64,000 nucleotides of DNA from Muriicola marianensis (GTDB lineage: Bacteria; Bacteroidota; Bacteroidia; Flavobacteriales; Flavobacteriaceae): the NCBI RefSeq assembly GCF_014638095.1, contig NZ_BMFH01000001.1:496001-560000 (forward strand). Direction: 5' to 3'. A model generated the notes under the pieces. It saw nothing but the letters and a program-made list of their open reading frames with translations. It did no database searches and was not told the origin of the DNA. Shown here piece after piece: positions 1-8,296 of this stretch. Made by a program: the position numbers and the translations under genes. Position 1 is the stretch's first letter. The number at the start of each line of letters is the position of its first letter.

Positions 1-1464
1 GGAATAGATTTCCGACCTGCCTATCTGAAATGTTCTGTACTGAGGGAACTTCATCCCTCTGCACCCTGTATCGCATTGACGGCCACGGCTACCGCGCGAG
101 TAGCCGGGGATATCCTAGAAAACCTTTGCATGACATCTCCTGAGGTATTCAAGGATTCTTTCGAGAGAAAGAACCTGATCTACCGGGTGATCAAAAAAGA
201 GAATAAACTGCAGCAGGTCCTGCAACTGTGCGAAGGAGTTAAAGGATCTGTCATCATCTACGTAAGGAGCCGGAGAAGAACTCAGGAGCTAAGTCGGGAA
301 CTGACCCGGCACAGTACCGAGGCTATGGCATTTCACGGAGGCATGACGCGTAACGAAAAAGACGACCGGCTCAGGGACTGGCTGCGTGACCGGGTCCGGG
401 TGATGGTTGCCACCAGTGCCTTTGGCATGGGGATAGACAAGGCCGATGTGGATCTGGTGATCCATTATGAACTCCCTGAAAGCTTGGAGAGTTATTTCCA
501 GGAAGCCGGAAGGGCCGGGCGTAACGGGGAGCGGGCAGATGCTATACTGCTTATCCATCCGGAAGACGAACAGCGGCTGCGCCATCAATTTATTTCCGTT
601 TTGCCCGATGTCTCCTATGTAAGGCTTTTGTATAACAAACTGAACAATTATTTTCAGATCGCCTATGGCGTACAGGAAGAAGGGACCTTCCCGTTTAATT
701 TCAATACTTTTTGCGATACCTATAGCCTGAATCCGGCCCTTGTTTATAACGGACTGCGTTTGCTGGACCAGAATTCTGTCATCGCTTTGACCCAGCATTT
801 TTCTCAGAAGACCACCGTTTATTTTACGGCTACCAAAGGAGAGATTTTCGAGTACCTCGATGCACATCCCGGCAAGGCGGTCATCCTTCAGGCGCTGCTC
901 AGGACCTATGGTGGAGTTTTTGATTTTGAGACTACCGTTAACCCGGTTTTAATAGCCAGAAAAGCAGAAACCACAGAAGATGAAGTGGTTGCCGTTCTTC
1001 GAAAGGCCAGGGCGGATGGTATCCTGGAATTTGTCGATGAACAGAGGGATACCGAAATAACTTTTCTGGTGCCAAGGGAAGACGACCGTACCATCAATAC
1101 CTTTGCCCATAAAATAAAGGAACTGAATCAAATTAAAATTCAGAACGTGGAAGCCGTCCTCGACTACATAAACGACGATTCCCAATGCCGTTCTGTGCAA
1201 CTCCTCAACTATTTTGGGGAAATTTCGGCACAGGCGTGCGGTTTATGTGATATATGCCAGAGGAAAAAGACCGTTTCAGGTAAGGACCAGGCTGCTTTGG
1301 ATACTCATATCCTATCTCTTGTCCGCGAAAGAGCCCTCACCTCTCAGAGCCTGATCGATACTCTGGGTAAGGAAAGGGAGATCGTCCTCAGGGAATTGCA
1401 GTACCTGCTGGAAGAAGGAAAGATCAGACTCACCAATAACAACGAATACACCGCCTTGTCATGA
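1..1464 (+). CDS. recQ: RecQ-family ATP-dependent DNA helicase (5' end outside window)
   Basis: This is the C-terminal part of a superfamily 2 DNA helicase that unwinds 3'-tailed DNA in recombination and repair. The open frame runs from base 1, so the TTG near base 76 is internal and not a start. The first codons read like the end of helicase domain 1 (GIDFRPAYLK, then ALTATAT of motif III). Helicase domain 2 follows, with the arginine-finger motif QEAGRAGRNGE near bases 500-530. A zinc-binding subdomain has four cysteines (CRS near 1186, then ACGLCDIC near 1237-1257). A short winged-helix-like tail follows and no HRDC domain is visible. The stop overlaps the fmt start as ATGA, so the two are probably translationally coupled. 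Family assignment is firm; the exact RecQ subtype is not. Confidence 0.93.
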   Translation, partial: GIDFRPAYLKCSVLRELHPSAPCIALTATATARVAGDILENLCMTSPEVFKDSFERKNLIYRVIKKENKLQQVLQLCEGVKGSVIIYVRSRRRTQELSRELTRHSTEAMAFHGGMTRNEKDDRLRDWLRDRVRVMVATSAFGMGIDKADVDLVIHYELPESLESYFQEAGRAGRNGERADAILLIHPEDEQRLRHQFISVLPDVSYVRLLYNKLNNYFQIAYGVQEEGTFPFNFNTFCDTYSLNPALVYNGLRLLDQNSVIALTQHFSQKTTVYFTATKGEIFEYLDAHPGKAVILQALLRTYGGVFDFETTVNPVLIARKAETTEDEVVAVLRKARADGILEFVDEQRDTEITFLVPREDDRTINTFAHKIKELNQIKIQNVEAVLDYINDDSQCRSVQLLNYFGEISAQACGLCDICQRKKTVSGKDQAALDTHILSLVRERALTSQSLIDTLGKEREIVLRELQYLLEEGKIRLTNNNEYTALS

Positions 1465-2405
1465 GAGATCTCAGAATAGTCTTTATGGGTACACCCGATT
1501 TTGCCGTGGCCACTTTGGATGCCCTCATCAAAAACAATATCGAGGTAGCAGGCGTGATCACTGCCCCGGACCGGCCCGCAGGCCGGGGTCAGGCCCTTAG
1601 ACAATCGGCTGTCAAACGCTATGCGATGGAACACGGACTCAAAGTCCTTCAGCCCACCAATCTTAAGAACGAAGACTTCTTAAAAGAACTCCGGGATTTG
1701 AAAGCGAATCTCCAGATCGTTGTGGCCTTCAGGATGTTGCCGAGGGTGGTCTGGGATATGCCTGAATACGGTACGTTCAACCTCCACGCCTCCCTCCTGC
1801 CCGATTATCGGGGCGCCGCGCCTATCAACTGGGCCATAATAAACGGGGAAACTAGGACAGGAGTCACCACTTTCTTCATCGATGAGAAGATAGATACAGG
1901 TGGGATCATCATGCAGGAAGAATGTGCGATCACCAGGGAGGATACGGCAGGGATGCTGCACGACCGACTAATGGTACTCGGAGCCGAATTGGTTCTGAAA
2001 ACCGTAGACCTGATTGAGCGGGAAGAAGTAAAGGTCATGCCGCAAAAAGAACTCGAGACCGAAAAATCGGCCCCCAAACTGACTCGTGAAAATTGTGAGA
2101 TCAATTGGAACTTGCCGGGTGGTGAGATCTACGACCACATACGCGGCCTGAGCCCCTACCCCACTGCCTGGACCACACTTCACAACGGAGAGGAAGCTAT
2201 CTATTTGAAAGTATTCGGGGCGAGTTATATTCCTGAAAGACACACATCTTCTCCGGGCCAGATTGTACCTCATCATAAATTACGGGTGGCGGTGGATGGG
2301 GGTTGGATCGATCTCGAAGAAATACAACTCCCTGGCAAACGGAAAATGGCTTCAAGAGAAGTCCTGAACGGGTTAAAATTGGAATCAAATGCACATGTCC
2401 GCTAA
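1461..2405 (+). CDS. fmt: Methionyl-tRNA formyltransferase
   Basis: The enzyme transfers a formyl group from 10-formyltetrahydrofolate to initiator Met-tRNA in the cytoplasm. The 314-residue length is normal. The N-terminal Rossmann-like domain begins RIVFMGTPDFAV. The catalytic Asn-His-Asp set is visible in FNLHASLLPDYRGAAP and in FIDEKIDTGGI. The second half matches the OB-like tRNA-binding domain (GLSPYPTAWT). It starts inside the recQ stop (ATGA overlap), an arrangement seen in many Bacteroidota as far as I recall. A second formyltransferase-fold protein at 47532 is a sugar-modifying relative, not a duplicate of this gene. Confidence 0.96.
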   Translation: MRDLRIVFMGTPDFAVATLDALIKNNIEVAGVITAPDRPAGRGQALRQSAVKRYAMEHGLKVLQPTNLKNEDFLKELRDLKANLQIVVAFRMLPRVVWDMPEYGTFNLHASLLPDYRGAAPINWAIINGETRTGVTTFFIDEKIDTGGIIMQEECAITREDTAGMLHDRLMVLGAELVLKTVDLIEREEVKVMPQKELETEKSAPKLTRENCEINWNLPGGEIYDHIRGLSPYPTAWTTLHNGEEAIYLKVFGASYIPERHTSSPGQIVPHHKLRVAVDGGWIDLEEIQLPGKRKMASREVLNGLKLESNAHVR

Positions 2406-2507
2406 AGTCCCGTCTTTATTGGGCTCAAAGAATTCCATAAAATATTGCAAGTTTATCAACAAAGCGTTCAAGTTATCAACAAAAACCCTGATTTCCCTTG
2501 ATTTTAC

Positions 2508-2537
2508 TTGCGTTAACGGCAAATCCGTCTAATTTTG
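2508..2537 (+). promoter_or_regulatory. Bacteroidota-type promoter for HU
   Basis: A TTG at 2508-2510 is followed after 19 bp by TAATTTTG at 2530-2537, an exact match to the TAnnTTTG -7 consensus of Bacteroidota sigma-70. Transcription would start near 2543, leaving a leader of roughly 38 nt before the HU start codon. Confidence 0.75.
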
Positions 2538-2580
2538 TTTGAGCTTTAAAATATTTAACAACAATTAATTTACTTCCATT

Positions 2581-2853
2581 ATGAACAAAACAGAATTAAT
2601 CGATGCCATGGCAGCTGACGCTGGTATCACAAAAGCAGCCGCTAAAAAAGCTTTGGAATCTTTTCTTGGGAACGTTGAAAAGTCCCTCAAAAAAGGAAAC
2701 CGTGTTTCTTTGGTAGGATTCGGATCTTGGTCAGTATCTAGAAGAAGTGCAAGAGAGGGTAGAAACCCTTCTACTGGTAAAACCATCCATATTAAAGCAA
2801 AAAACGTAGTTAAGTTCAAGGCTGGTTCTGATTTGAGCAGCGCTGTTAACTAA
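2581..2853 (+). CDS. HU-family DNA-binding protein
   Basis: This 90-residue histone-like protein bends and compacts DNA as a dimer in the nucleoid. The N-terminal helical pair begins MNKTELIDAMAADAG. The beta-arm motif RNPSTGKTIHI that inserts into the minor groove is intact at about residues 61-71, and the C-terminal helix starts FKAGSDL. It is monocistronic: a strong promoter lies upstream and a strong terminator directly after. The A/T-rich codon use is typical of a highly expressed gene. Confidence 0.97.
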   Translation: MNKTELIDAMAADAGITKAAAKKALESFLGNVEKSLKKGNRVSLVGFGSWSVSRRSAREGRNPSTGKTIHIKAKNVVKFKAGSDLSSAVN

Positions 2854-2878
2854 TTTTTGTTTTGTACAATATACCGAA

Positions 2879-2906
2879 AGCACCCCGCACAGGGGTGCTT
2901 TTTTTA
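2879..2906 (+). terminator. Rho-independent terminator after HU
   Basis: An 8-bp perfect stem (AGCACCCC / GGGGTGCT) with a 5-nt loop is followed by seven T residues, 25 bp after the HU stop codon. Confidence 0.93.
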
Positions 2907-2965
2907 TTATGGCTTTTTTGTAGTTCTGGACTTTTATTCTATTTTAGAAAAAAGGTTCTTTCCTA

Positions 2966-3526
2966 ATGACCAGTTTAAAACCAAAAAAAGGGAAGCTTTT
3001 GATCGCTGAACCCTCATTGACAGGAGATGTATCCTTCAACAGGTCGGTGGTCCTTCTTGCAGAACACAACGAAGAAGGTTCTGTGGGTTTTATCCTGAAC
3101 AAACCGCTGGATTATGATATCAGCGAACTGGTCACCGAAATTCTGGTCCCTTTTCCCGTTTTTAACGGGGGGCCCGTAGAACAGGACAATCTTTACTTTA
3201 TTCACAAGGTCCCACATCTGATCAGTGGCAGTATTGAGATCTCAGACGGTATTTTTTGGGGAGGTGATTTCGATATAACCATCAGCCTGATCAACAAGGG
3301 AGTGATCACCCCCAAGGATATCCGATTTTTTCTGGGCTACTCGGGCTGGTCGTCATTACAGCTTGACAAAGAACTGGTCTCCAAATCATGGATCGTTGTA
3401 AAAAACCAGTACGAAAGCGAGATCATCGAAAAGTCTGCCATTTCCTTCTGGAAGGAAAAGATGATGGAACTGGGAGGCGACTACCTCCTTTGGTCCAATG
3501 CTCCTGAAAACCCCAGCCTTAACTGA
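2966..3526 (+). CDS. YqgE/AlgH family protein (DUF179)
   Basis: This is a cytoplasmic 186-residue protein of the YqgE/AlgH family, whose biochemical role is not settled. The conserved N-terminal signature is clear: GKLLIAEPSLTGDVSFNRSVVLLAEHNEEGSVGFILNKP in the first 50 residues (positions 9-47), then FNGGPVEQDNLYFIH and the central FLGYSGWSSLQLDKE. It overlaps the convergent aminotransferase gene by 8 bp at their 3' ends, so no room is left for a terminator between them. Confidence 0.93.
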   Translation: MTSLKPKKGKLLIAEPSLTGDVSFNRSVVLLAEHNEEGSVGFILNKPLDYDISELVTEILVPFPVFNGGPVEQDNLYFIHKVPHLISGSIEISDGIFWGGDFDITISLINKGVITPKDIRFFLGYSGWSSLQLDKELVSKSWIVVKNQYESEIIEKSAISFWKEKMMELGGDYLLWSNAPENPSLN

Positions 3527-4364
3527 ACCTGGCTGCTGCGTTGAGTTTTCCCAAAATACTTATGGCAATTTCATTTTTGAACTCCGTTCTTCGGTAACGA
3601 GATACGGATTGTATCCCACTGGAAATCTCGGTTATAAACAGTTCGTCTGCCTTTTGCAGTTCGAAAGGAGAAATGGATCCTTCCTCGATTTCATACTCCT
3701 TCGATTTTTCGATCAGCTCTATCACCTTTTTCCTGAGTACGTTATTATCGCATCCGTCGGACAGTGGCGGGGTTTTTATCTTGTTATTCCCTACCAGAAA
3801 CAGGTTGCCCTTTAAGGTTTGCACTACATTCTTTTGATCGTTCAGAAGGATGCAGTCGGCATATCCATTCTCCAGAGCATAAACGGTTCCAATGGATTTT
3901 AATACAGAACTGACAGTAGGCAGGGTAGACAACATTCCGGCCTGAATGTAAAAGTCTTTGTAGAGGTCAACCTCATAATGGGAATCCTCATGAAGGTAAA
4001 AGGGAGAGGAAAGGGGTTTTAACTGGATAAGATAGGTCGCAAGTCGATCCGGATCACCCGGACCGTCACTATTCTTGGGGAAAACGTAAATTCTAGCTAT
4101 AACGGCCTTGTCGTTTAAACCGGATTGGTCTATGGTCTTTCTTAGTTCCTCTTCGAGAAATTCCATGGTGAAATTCATAGGGATCTCCATCCTTAAAATT
4201 CGCATGGATGCCATGAGTCGGAGGTAATGTTCTTCCCAGAAGATCACTTTACCCTGCAGTACTCTTACGGTCTCGACCAGCCCATCTCCACGGGCAAACA
4301 CACTATTCTCAGCGTTGAGGTAAAAGGAAGAGTCAGCAACCAGCTGACCATCAATATTGATCAT
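3519..4364 (-). CDS. Aminotransferase class IV (PLP-dependent)
   Basis: This is a fold-type IV PLP enzyme, the family of branched-chain aminotransferase, D-amino-acid aminotransferase and aminodeoxychorismate lyase. I place the start at the ATG for MINIDGQLVADSSFYLNAE, 281 residues, because the 13 residues upstream do not look like family sequence. FARGDGLVETVRV gives the N-terminal motif. VLKSIGTVYALENGYADCILLN holds the likely Schiff-base lysine (spans 18 to 20 residues around it), and FITEISSGIQSV lies near the C-terminus. Subfamily substrate cannot be fixed by eye; the short length and absence of nearby branched-chain genes leave aminodeoxychorismate lyase (PabC-like) open. It follows the START-like gene on the same strand with a 52-bp gap. 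Confidence 0.85.
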   Translation of the reverse strand: MINIDGQLVADSSFYLNAENSVFARGDGLVETVRVLQGKVIFWEEHYLRLMASMRILRMEIPMNFTMEFLEEELRKTIDQSGLNDKAVIARIYVFPKNSDGPGDPDRLATYLIQLKPLSSPFYLHEDSHYEVDLYKDFYIQAGMLSTLPTVSSVLKSIGTVYALENGYADCILLNDQKNVVQTLKGNLFLVGNNKIKTPPLSDGCDNNVLRKKVIELIEKSKEYEIEEGSISPFELQKADELFITEISSGIQSVSRYRRTEFKNEIAISILGKLNAAARFS

Positions 4365-4416
4365 AAAAAAGCCTTGAAAAATTCGAGGCCAAAGATAGGG
4401 CATCCTATCCGAAAAC

Positions 4417-4800
4417 TCATTTAGAACCGAGCACCTGTTTCAGGTCCGAGATCTGGTTTTCCCATAGCATTTTAGCCTCATCTAATTCGTCCTCTTCAGC
4501 AAAGTCCGTTATGAAAAGAGAAACATCCCCGGTGATCTCGTCTACTCTGATACGCATTTCAAAATACGTATCATCCTCGATGTCCTCCCATGCAAATCGA
4601 ACAAATTCGTCACTCTTGCGTTTTAGAAGTTTTGCCCCCTCTTCTGAACCATCCCAGATAAAATTGAATCGCTCCCCCCTAGAGTTTACGTTGTCCGCAA
4701 ACCATTCTGAAAGCCCGGAAGGGGTTGAGAGATACTGGAAGAGAAGCTGCGGGGAGGACTGTATGACGAATTCTAATTCAAACTTGATCTTGTCGGACAT
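4417..4800 (-). CDS. START-like / SRPBCC-superfamily protein
   Basis: This 127-residue protein is likely cytoplasmic, with the helix-grip fold that binds hydrophobic ligands or, in AHSA1 relatives, chaperones. The N-terminal strand and helix are clear (FELEFVIQSSPQLLFQYLST), followed by GLSEWFADNV, the usual loop of AHSA1-like domains. An acidic stretch DFAEEDELDEAK precedes a C-terminal helix ending LKQVLGSK. The ligand is unknown. It sits 52 bp upstream of the class IV aminotransferase on the same strand. Confidence 0.8.
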   Translation of the reverse strand: MSDKIKFELEFVIQSSPQLLFQYLSTPSGLSEWFADNVNSRGERFNFIWDGSEEGAKLLKRKSDEFVRFAWEDIEDDTYFEMRIRVDEITGDVSLFITDFAEEDELDEAKMLWENQISDLKQVLGSK

Positions 4801-4885
4801 TTGGGGTATTCTTTAATACGGGTAATATATATATTTCTATATGATAAAAAAATATTCTCCCCCAATTAATTTTGGAACCCGAATT

Positions 4886-4916
4886 TTGATTCAGCGAAAA
4901 TTAAAGATTATATTTG
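4886..4916 (+). promoter_or_regulatory. Promoter for tRNA-Met
   Basis: TTG at 4886-4888, a 20-bp spacer, and TATATTTG at 4909-4916 form an exact Bacteroidota promoter. The predicted transcription start is about 14 nt before the mature tRNA end. Confidence 0.75.
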
Positions 4917-4936
4917 CACCCGCTTAAGAAACCAAT

Positions 4937-5010
4937 GGCGAGGTAGCTCAGGTGGTTAGAGCGCAGGATTCATAACCCTGAGGTCGGGAGTTCAAGTCTC
5001 CCTCTCGCTA
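4937..5010 (+). tRNA. tRNA-Met (anticodon CAT)
   Basis: A complete cloverleaf can be folded. The acceptor stem GGCGAGG pairs with TCTCGCT (G-U at both ends). The D arm is GCTC/GAGC, the anticodon loop TTCATAA has CAT at 4971-4973, the T arm is GGGAG TTCAAGT CTCCC, and the discriminator A is at 5010. CCA is not encoded. The last anticodon-stem pair is an A-C mismatch. The anticodon stem lacks the three G-C pairs of initiator tRNA, so elongator Met is favoured. An Ile tRNA with lysidine-modified CAT cannot be fully excluded by eye. Confidence 0.93.
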
Positions 5011-5016
5011 CAAAAG

Positions 5017-5042
5017 AAGACCACGTTTGTGGTCTTTTTTTT
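5017..5042 (+). terminator. Terminator after tRNA-Met
   Basis: An 8-bp stem AAGACCAC / GTGGTCTT with a 4-nt loop and an eight-T run sits directly behind the tRNA. The same stem sequence recurs after purC (7234-7257). Confidence 0.9.
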
Positions 5043-5118
5043 ACCCTCAACGGTATTTGTTCCATACTTCTGCGCCCTTGCAGAATGCCATGAGCGTCAT
5101 TCACTTTTTTATTATATA

Positions 5119-5135
5119 TACCGGCTCAGCCGGTA
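5119..5135 (-). terminator. Probable weak terminator hairpin after rtcB
   Basis: A perfect inverted repeat TACCGGCT-C-AGCCGGTA lies just beyond the rtcB stop. On the minus strand it is followed by an A/T-rich stretch rather than a clean T run, so it may act as an mRNA 3'-end stabiliser or a weak terminator. Confidence 0.5.
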
Positions 5136-5144
5136 AAAATTCTC

Positions 5145-6590
5145 CTATCCCTTCACTACGGCCACGGGCCTGAGTTTTGCCACTCTCTTCGCAATGCCGG
5201 ATTCCCTTACCGTATCGACCACCATGTTAACATCTTTATACGCGATGGGTGCTTCCTCTGCGATTCCTTTAAAAGATCCTGCTTCTATAAATATACCTTC
5301 ATCTTTAAGCCTCTCCTTGAGAACAGGAGCATTGACCTGCTTCTTTGCTGCTGTTCTGGACAAACGTCTTCCCGCTCCGTGACAGCACGAACCAAAAGTG
5401 AGCTCTCTGCTTTTTGCTGTGCCGGCAAGAACATATGAACAAGTTCCCATACTTCCAGGGATGATCACCGGCTGTCCATGATCTTTGTAGATTAACGGCA
5501 GTTCCTCGAAACCAGGTCCAAATGCCCTCGTCGCACCCTTTCGATGCACGATCACCTCGGCTTCCTGCCCGTTAACCTTATGTGTCTCGATTTTAGCGAT
5601 ATTATGGGCTACATCGTACATGAGTTTTAAAGGGATATCAGGTCCAAAGATGTTCTGCCACGCTGTTCTGACTTCCCAGGAGATCACCTCCCTGTTGCAC
5701 CAGGCAAAATTGGCGGCCGCACACATCGCCTTGAAATAATCTTGTCCTTCGGAAGAATTAAACGGAACGCAGCAAAGTTCCCTGTCCGGAACTTCGATAT
5801 TATAATTTGCCATGGCCGACATCATTTTACGGATGTAATCTGTAGCTACCTGATGTCCGAGTCCACGAGACCCCGTATGTATCAACACCACAACCTGACC
5901 TTCGTAAAGTCCAAATGCTTCGGCTATATCATCATCGTAAATTTCCTCGACGTAATCGACTTCTACGAAGTGATTCCCCGATCCGATTGTACCTAGCTGA
6001 TTCGATCCCCTTTTTTTCGCCATGTCAGAAACCATAGAAGGGTCAGCATTTGGCAGCCTTCCCTTACTTTCCATAAAAGCGAGGTCTTCTTCCGCTCCAT
6101 ATCCATTGGCAACTGCCCATTGAGCTCCTTTTGAAAGTACAGTATCCATGTCCTTAGACGATAGTCTTATTTGTCCGCCCTTTCCCATTCCGGACGGGAT
6201 CTGAGCGTATAATTCTTTGGCCAGCTCTTCCAGATTATCCCTGATTGTATGAATCTTCTGATCGGAAACCATCAATCGCACGCCACAATTGATGTCATAG
6301 CCAATCCCACCCGGAGAGATGGCTCCTTCAGGATAGGAAGTAGCTGCCACACCTCCGATGGGGAATCCGTAGCCTTCATGAACGTCAGGCATCACAAGGG
6401 AGGCCCCCACAATGCCAGGCAAGGAAGCCACGTTGACCAATTGTGCCAGAGACCTGTCCTCCATGATGGCATCCAAAAGAGGTTCAGAGGCCAGCACCCT
6501 GGCAGGTACCCGCATCTGTGGCTTAAACGACTTCGGGATCTCCCACAAGTAATCCTCCAGTTTATTGATATGGGCTTTAGTGATCTTCAT
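5145..6590 (-). CDS. rtcB: RtcB-type RNA ligase
   Basis: This is a GTP- and Mn2+-dependent RNA ligase that joins 2',3'-cyclic phosphate (or 3'-phosphate) and 5'-OH RNA ends, used for RNA repair in bacteria and tRNA splicing in archaea. The 481 residues cover the full family length. Metal-site motifs are in place: MPDVHEGYGFPIGG (68-81), GGIGYDINCGVRL with Asp99 and Cys102, GTIGSGNHFVEV, and HTGSRGLGHQV. SCCHGAGRRLSR near residue 401 carries the histidine I believe is guanylylated in characterised members. It lies 3 bp downstream of an archease gene, its known activator, so the two form one operon. No rtcA or rtcR is visible here. Confidence 0.96.
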   Translation of the reverse strand: MKITKAHINKLEDYLWEIPKSFKPQMRVPARVLASEPLLDAIMEDRSLAQLVNVASLPGIVGASLVMPDVHEGYGFPIGGVAATSYPEGAISPGGIGYDINCGVRLMVSDQKIHTIRDNLEELAKELYAQIPSGMGKGGQIRLSSKDMDTVLSKGAQWAVANGYGAEEDLAFMESKGRLPNADPSMVSDMAKKRGSNQLGTIGSGNHFVEVDYVEEIYDDDIAEAFGLYEGQVVVLIHTGSRGLGHQVATDYIRKMMSAMANYNIEVPDRELCCVPFNSSEGQDYFKAMCAAANFAWCNREVISWEVRTAWQNIFGPDIPLKLMYDVAHNIAKIETHKVNGQEAEVIVHRKGATRAFGPGFEELPLIYKDHGQPVIIPGSMGTCSYVLAGTAKSRELTFGSCCHGAGRRLSRTAAKKQVNAPVLKERLKDEGIFIEAGSFKGIAEEAPIAYKDVNMVVDTVRESGIAKRVAKLRPVAVVKG

Positions 6591-6593
6591 AAT

Positions 6594-7004
6594 TCAGATA
6601 TCAAATACAACCACGGACTCCCAGAGCCCTTCACACTTATGTACGTCAGCCTCGTGATAGGTGACCGCCTTTATTTCCTCTTCGAAAACTTCTACACGCA
6701 TACCGTGTATTTCTGCCAATATTTCGGAAGAATCCAGTGTCAAGAAATCGACCTTGCAAAAAATTGACTTTTCAGTATAGGATGCCGATAGTACTTCTGA
6801 TAAAAAATCGACAAGTAAACAAGTCGTGTCCGACGACTCGACATGAATCTTTAAGCTTAAATCAGAAGACATGCGTTTTTCACAGAACCCTTCTTTTAAG
6901 ATATGGCCCATCCCTATTATTCCATTGCGGAACAAGGTTTCCAAGGTCTTCCCCCTGATTTTCATTCGAATGTCTGCCGTATGGGGTAAATATTCTATCC
7001 ACAT
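6594..7004 (-). CDS. Archease (RtcB activator)
   Basis: Archease is a small metal-binding protein that speeds guanylylation and multiple turnover of RtcB. I choose the ATG giving MWIEYLPHTADIRMKI (136 residues), because this is where archease proteins normally start; an in-frame extension of 20 residues upstream looks non-conserved. The PHTADI motif supplies the N-terminal metal-binding aspartate. GLWESVVVFDI at the C-terminus resembles the conserved acidic end of the family. The middle segment (CEKRMSSDLSLKIHVESSDT) is divergent. Position immediately before rtcB strongly supports the call. Confidence 0.9.
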   Translation of the reverse strand: MWIEYLPHTADIRMKIRGKTLETLFRNGIIGMGHILKEGFCEKRMSSDLSLKIHVESSDTTCLLVDFLSEVLSASYTEKSIFCKVDFLTLDSSEILAEIHGMRVEVFEEEIKAVTYHEADVHKCEGLWESVVVFDI

Positions 7005-7345
7005 ATTTCCGTTGCTTTGACAACGTAGAGAGTTATTATGTACCCCCACGGGAAACCTACCCAATTCCTGGTCTAAAAGGCTGTTCGTGAATAAGATACC
7101 CTCATATTGTCGCCTATCTTAAAGATACACAATTTCCAGGAGGCAAACGATGCTCAATTGCAATAGAGAGAAAATACTTGTCGATCTATAATTGGTGACC
7201 AGGGATGGGAGGAGTTAATCTTCCAAACACAAGAAAAAAGACCACAAATGTGGTCTTTATTATTAGGTCCTGCGCAGGATCTAGAATTAATTTATTCTTT
7301 TGACAGATCTATTCTAATATCTAGTTTTTCTGTCACTTAAGGAGC
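7005..7345. other. Gene-free interval between archease and purC
   Basis: No convincing coding sequence is seen on either strand. The interval holds the purC terminator hairpin (7234-7257), an 18-bp near-perfect palindrome around TCCTGCGCAGGA at 7268-7279 and a small CGTTG/CAACG hairpin near 7011-7026. No TAnnTTTG box for the archease/rtcB operon was found on the minus strand. Confidence 0.6.
7234..7257 (-). terminator. Terminator after purC
   Basis: Read on the minus strand, the stem AAGACCAC / GTGGTCTT is followed by a run of T residues (complement of the A run at 7234-7239). It lies about 90 bp beyond the purC stop. Confidence 0.8.
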
Positions 7346-8290
7346 TTATAGAAAGTTGAGCACGTTATTTTCAATCCGCTTTTTAATATCACTGATATCA
7401 GCGGGACGGAATACCTCACCAGTAATGTTTTCGTACAATTCTATATACCTGTCTGAAACGGTCTTGATGTATTCATCAGACATCTCAGGCACCGTCTGTC
7501 CGGCCAACCCCTGAAACCCGTTCTGAATCAGCCACTGCCTGACAAATTCCTTGGATAGTTGCTTCTGGGCCTCGCCTCTGTCCTGTCTTTCCTGATACCC
7601 TTCCGCATAAAAATATCGTGAGGAATCCGGGGTGTGGATCTCGTCAATCAGAACGATAGTGCCGTCCTTCATCTTTCCGAATTCATACTTGGTATCTACT
7701 AGGATAAGTCCGCGTTTCGCAGCAATCTCCGTACCTCTTTGAAACAGGGCGCGGGTGTATTTTTCCAGCACCACGTAGTCGGCCTCAGAGACAATTCCTC
7801 TTCTCAGGATGTCCTCCCTGGAAATATCCTCATCGTGATCCCCTTTCTCGGCTTTAGTGGCCGGGGTGATAATGGGTTCCGGGAAGGGGTCGTTCTCCTT
7901 CATCCCCTCCGGCATGGGCACCCCACAGAGTTTTCTCTTACCGCTTTTGTATTCTCTGGCGGCATGACCCGACAAATATCCCCTGATCACCATTTCCACC
8001 TTAAAAGGGGTACAGGCATGACCAATAGCTACATTTGGGTCCGGGGTGGCGATCAGCCAGTTGGGCACCAGATCGGAAGTATCGGCCATCATCTTTGTCG
8101 CAATCTGGTTGAGGATCTGACCTTTATAGGGAATCCCCTTTGGCATCACCACGTCAAAGGCAGAGAGGCGGTCCGTGGCGATCATGACCAGGATGTCATT
8201 CTCCAGAGTATACACTTCCCTCACCTTTCCCTTGTAGACCTTTTTCTGGCCGGGAAAAGTAAAATCCGTGCTGATGATGGTATTACTCAT
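7346..8290 (-). CDS. purC: Phosphoribosylaminoimidazole-succinocarboxamide synthase (SAICAR synthase)
   Basis: This enzyme performs the ATP-dependent coupling of aspartate to CAIR in purine synthesis. The 314-residue length fits the longer SAICAR synthase type. Visible motifs are [26 protein letters not shown] near the N-terminus (residues 21-46), [25 protein letters not shown], and [13 protein letters not shown] with the metal-binding Asp/Glu. It is 6 bp downstream of phoH on the same strand, so it is likely read from the phoH promoter, followed by a strong terminator. Confidence 0.96.
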   Translation of the reverse strand: MSNTIISTDFTFPGQKKVYKGKVREVYTLENDILVMIATDRLSAFDVVMPKGIPYKGQILNQIATKMMADTSDLVPNWLIATPDPNVAIGHACTPFKVEMVIRGYLSGHAAREYKSGKRKLCGVPMPEGMKENDPFPEPIITPATKAEKGDHDEDISREDILRRGIVSEADYVVLEKYTRALFQRGTEIAAKRGLILVDTKYEFGKMKDGTIVLIDEIHTPDSSRYFYAEGYQERQDRGEAQKQLSKEFVRQWLIQNGFQGLAGQTVPEMSDEYIKTVSDRYIELYENITGEVFRPADISDIKKRIENNVLNFL

Positions 8291-8296
8291 GTAAGA

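Noticed and set aside
4937-5010. tRNA(CAT) as the initiator tRNA
   Set aside because: The anticodon stem lacks the three consecutive G-C pairs and the acceptor begins with a G-U pair rather than the initiator-type mismatch.
5017-7257. Identical AAGACCAC/GTGGTCTT hairpins at two places as a mobile REP-type element
   Set aside because: Both lie directly behind genes (tRNA, purC) with T runs on the proper strand, so they are terminators that share a common stem sequence; loops and flanks differ.
7268-7279. TCCTGCGCAGGA palindrome as a regulator site
   Set aside because: It lies between the purC stop and its terminator, where an mRNA 3' hairpin is more likely than an operator; no promoter box is close.
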